The position numbers and the translations under genes were made by a program. This document shows positions 4,889 to 5,456 of a DNA stretch of 5,456 nt, in pieces. Numbering within the stretch: position 1 is the stretch's first letter; the number at the start of each line of letters is the position of its first letter. The DNA is taken from the NCBI GenBank assembly GCA_030745285.1, contig JASLOV010000302.1:1-5456 (forward strand). The letters are read 5' to 3'. The DNA is from Dehalococcoidia bacterium. Its GTDB lineage: Bacteria > Chloroflexota > Dehalococcoidia > UBA2979. The notes below the pieces were generated by a model. It saw only the letters and a program-made list of their open reading frames with translations. It was not told the origin of the DNA and ran no database searches.

Positions 4889-5456
4889 GAAGTCTGGCGA
4901 TCTCGTCGGCCGGGGGACGCTGGTGGGTGCGATTGATTTCGGTTTCCAGAGTCATTCCGTCCCCGAGTGAGAGATCGAATCCCTTGTCCATCAGGCGCTT
5001 GTGCTTCTGGATTACGCTCGGGACGGACGACAGTATGTCGTTGGCGAGTTCGACGCAGGTTGGCAGCAGCTCTTCTCCAGGCACGATTCGGTTGAGCAGC
5101 CCCCACTCGTAGGCGCGCTCAGCCGAGAGGTGGTTGCCCGTCAGCGATAGCTCCTTGGCTCGATTGATGCCAATCATCCGCGGTAGCCGTTGGGAGAGCC
5201 CCCAGCCCGGAATCAGGCCCAGGCGTGCGTGGGTATCCGCAAATCTGGCTTCCGGCGTTGCGATCAGGATGTCGCAGGACGTGGCGAGTTCGAATCCGCC
5301 GGTGATCGCCAGCCCATTGATCGCGCCAATGACGGGCTGCGGCATCGAGCGAAGCAGGTCCGGCGATTCGAGCAGCGGACCCCGTCGAGTCTCGCCACTG
5401 CTCATCTCATCCAGATCCAATCCGGCGCAGAAGGCCCGTCCGGCGCCCGTGAGGAT
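4842..5456 (-). CDS. Enoyl-CoA hydratase/isomerase (crotonase family), N-terminus off right edge
   Basis: 204 residues are visible, ending at TAG 4842; about 55 N-terminal residues lie outside the window. The first oxyanion-hole strand is G-R-A-F-C-A-G-L-D-L (6-15 of the visible part). The second is I-N-G-L-A-I-T-G-G-F-E-L (46-57), whose E56 matches the first catalytic Glu of crotonases. The segment F-A-D-T-H-A-R-L-G-L-I-P-G-W-G (72-86) places His76 where classical hydratases have their second catalytic Glu, a variation I recall in bacterial EchA-type proteins. The C-terminus (N-R-T-H-Q ... I-A-R-L-R-A-P-V-Q-D-R-S-R-A-Q) matches the usual end of that subgroup, so the gene is complete on this side. 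Likely role: hydration or isomerisation of an enoyl-CoA in fatty-acid or other acyl-CoA breakdown, in the cytoplasm. It is a leftward gene with no functional tie to the copper operon. Confidence 0.92.
   Translation of the reverse strand: MLTGAGRAFCAGLDLDEMSSGETRRGPLLESPDLLRSMPQPVIGAINGLAITGGFELATSCDILIATPEARFADTHARLGLIPGWGLSQRLPRMIGINRAKELSLTGNHLSAERAYEWGLLNRIVPGEELLPTCVELANDILSSVPSVIQKHKRLMDKGFDLSLGDGMTLETEINRTHQRPPADEIARLRAPVQDRSRAQAESI

Noticed and set aside
4429..5106. Leftward 225-codon ORF across the hydratase end
   Set aside because: Out of frame with the clear enoyl-CoA hydratase; Arg/Pro/Ser-rich shadow.

Overview
The window is a GC-rich bacterial stretch, probably from a metagenome. 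Codons end mostly in G or C, genes are tightly packed, and both starts and neighbours are typical of a bacterium. Three items point, by remembered resemblance only, to Chloroflexota (Dehalococcoidia-like): a short helical-repeat protein of the kind found at the N-terminus of Chloroflexota kinases and cyclases, a small membrane protein with an H-C-H...C motif and a PPTPPPR-type tail, and the copper-type operon itself. Actinomycetota remain possible.

Left two thirds (1-3322, minus strand): an apparent four-gene operon read right to left. It encodes (1) a small His/Cys-rich membrane-anchored protein, (2) a lipoprotein with His/Met and Asp/His-rich patches, (3) a CopC-type periplasmic protein with a C-terminal membrane anchor, and (4) a large CopC-CopD-YtkA/FixH fusion that runs off the left edge. 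Genes 2 to 4 are 3 nt apart or overlap by 3 nt. Together they look like a copper (or similar metal) capture and import module on the outer face of the membrane: soluble or tethered binders feeding an eight-helix CopD permease. Upstream of the operon (3435-3482) is an unusual cluster of inverted TGAGTG/CACTCA half-sites that looks like an operator.

Middle (3612-4533): a 77-residue leftward gene that looks like a detached helical-repeat domain, divergent from a rightward P-loop nucleotide kinase of the adenylate-kinase-like/FlaR ('topology modulation') group. The kinase frame is broken exactly inside the Walker A motif. One missing base, or a -1 ribosomal shift at the GGGAAAA heptamer found there, restores a perfect P-loop and a 194-residue protein.

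Right end (4586-5456, minus strand): an enoyl-CoA hydratase/isomerase entering from the right edge, complete at its C-terminus, followed by an unrecognised coding-like fragment that may be a gene remnant. No tRNA, rRNA, CRISPR array, insertion sequence or convincing intrinsic terminator was seen.
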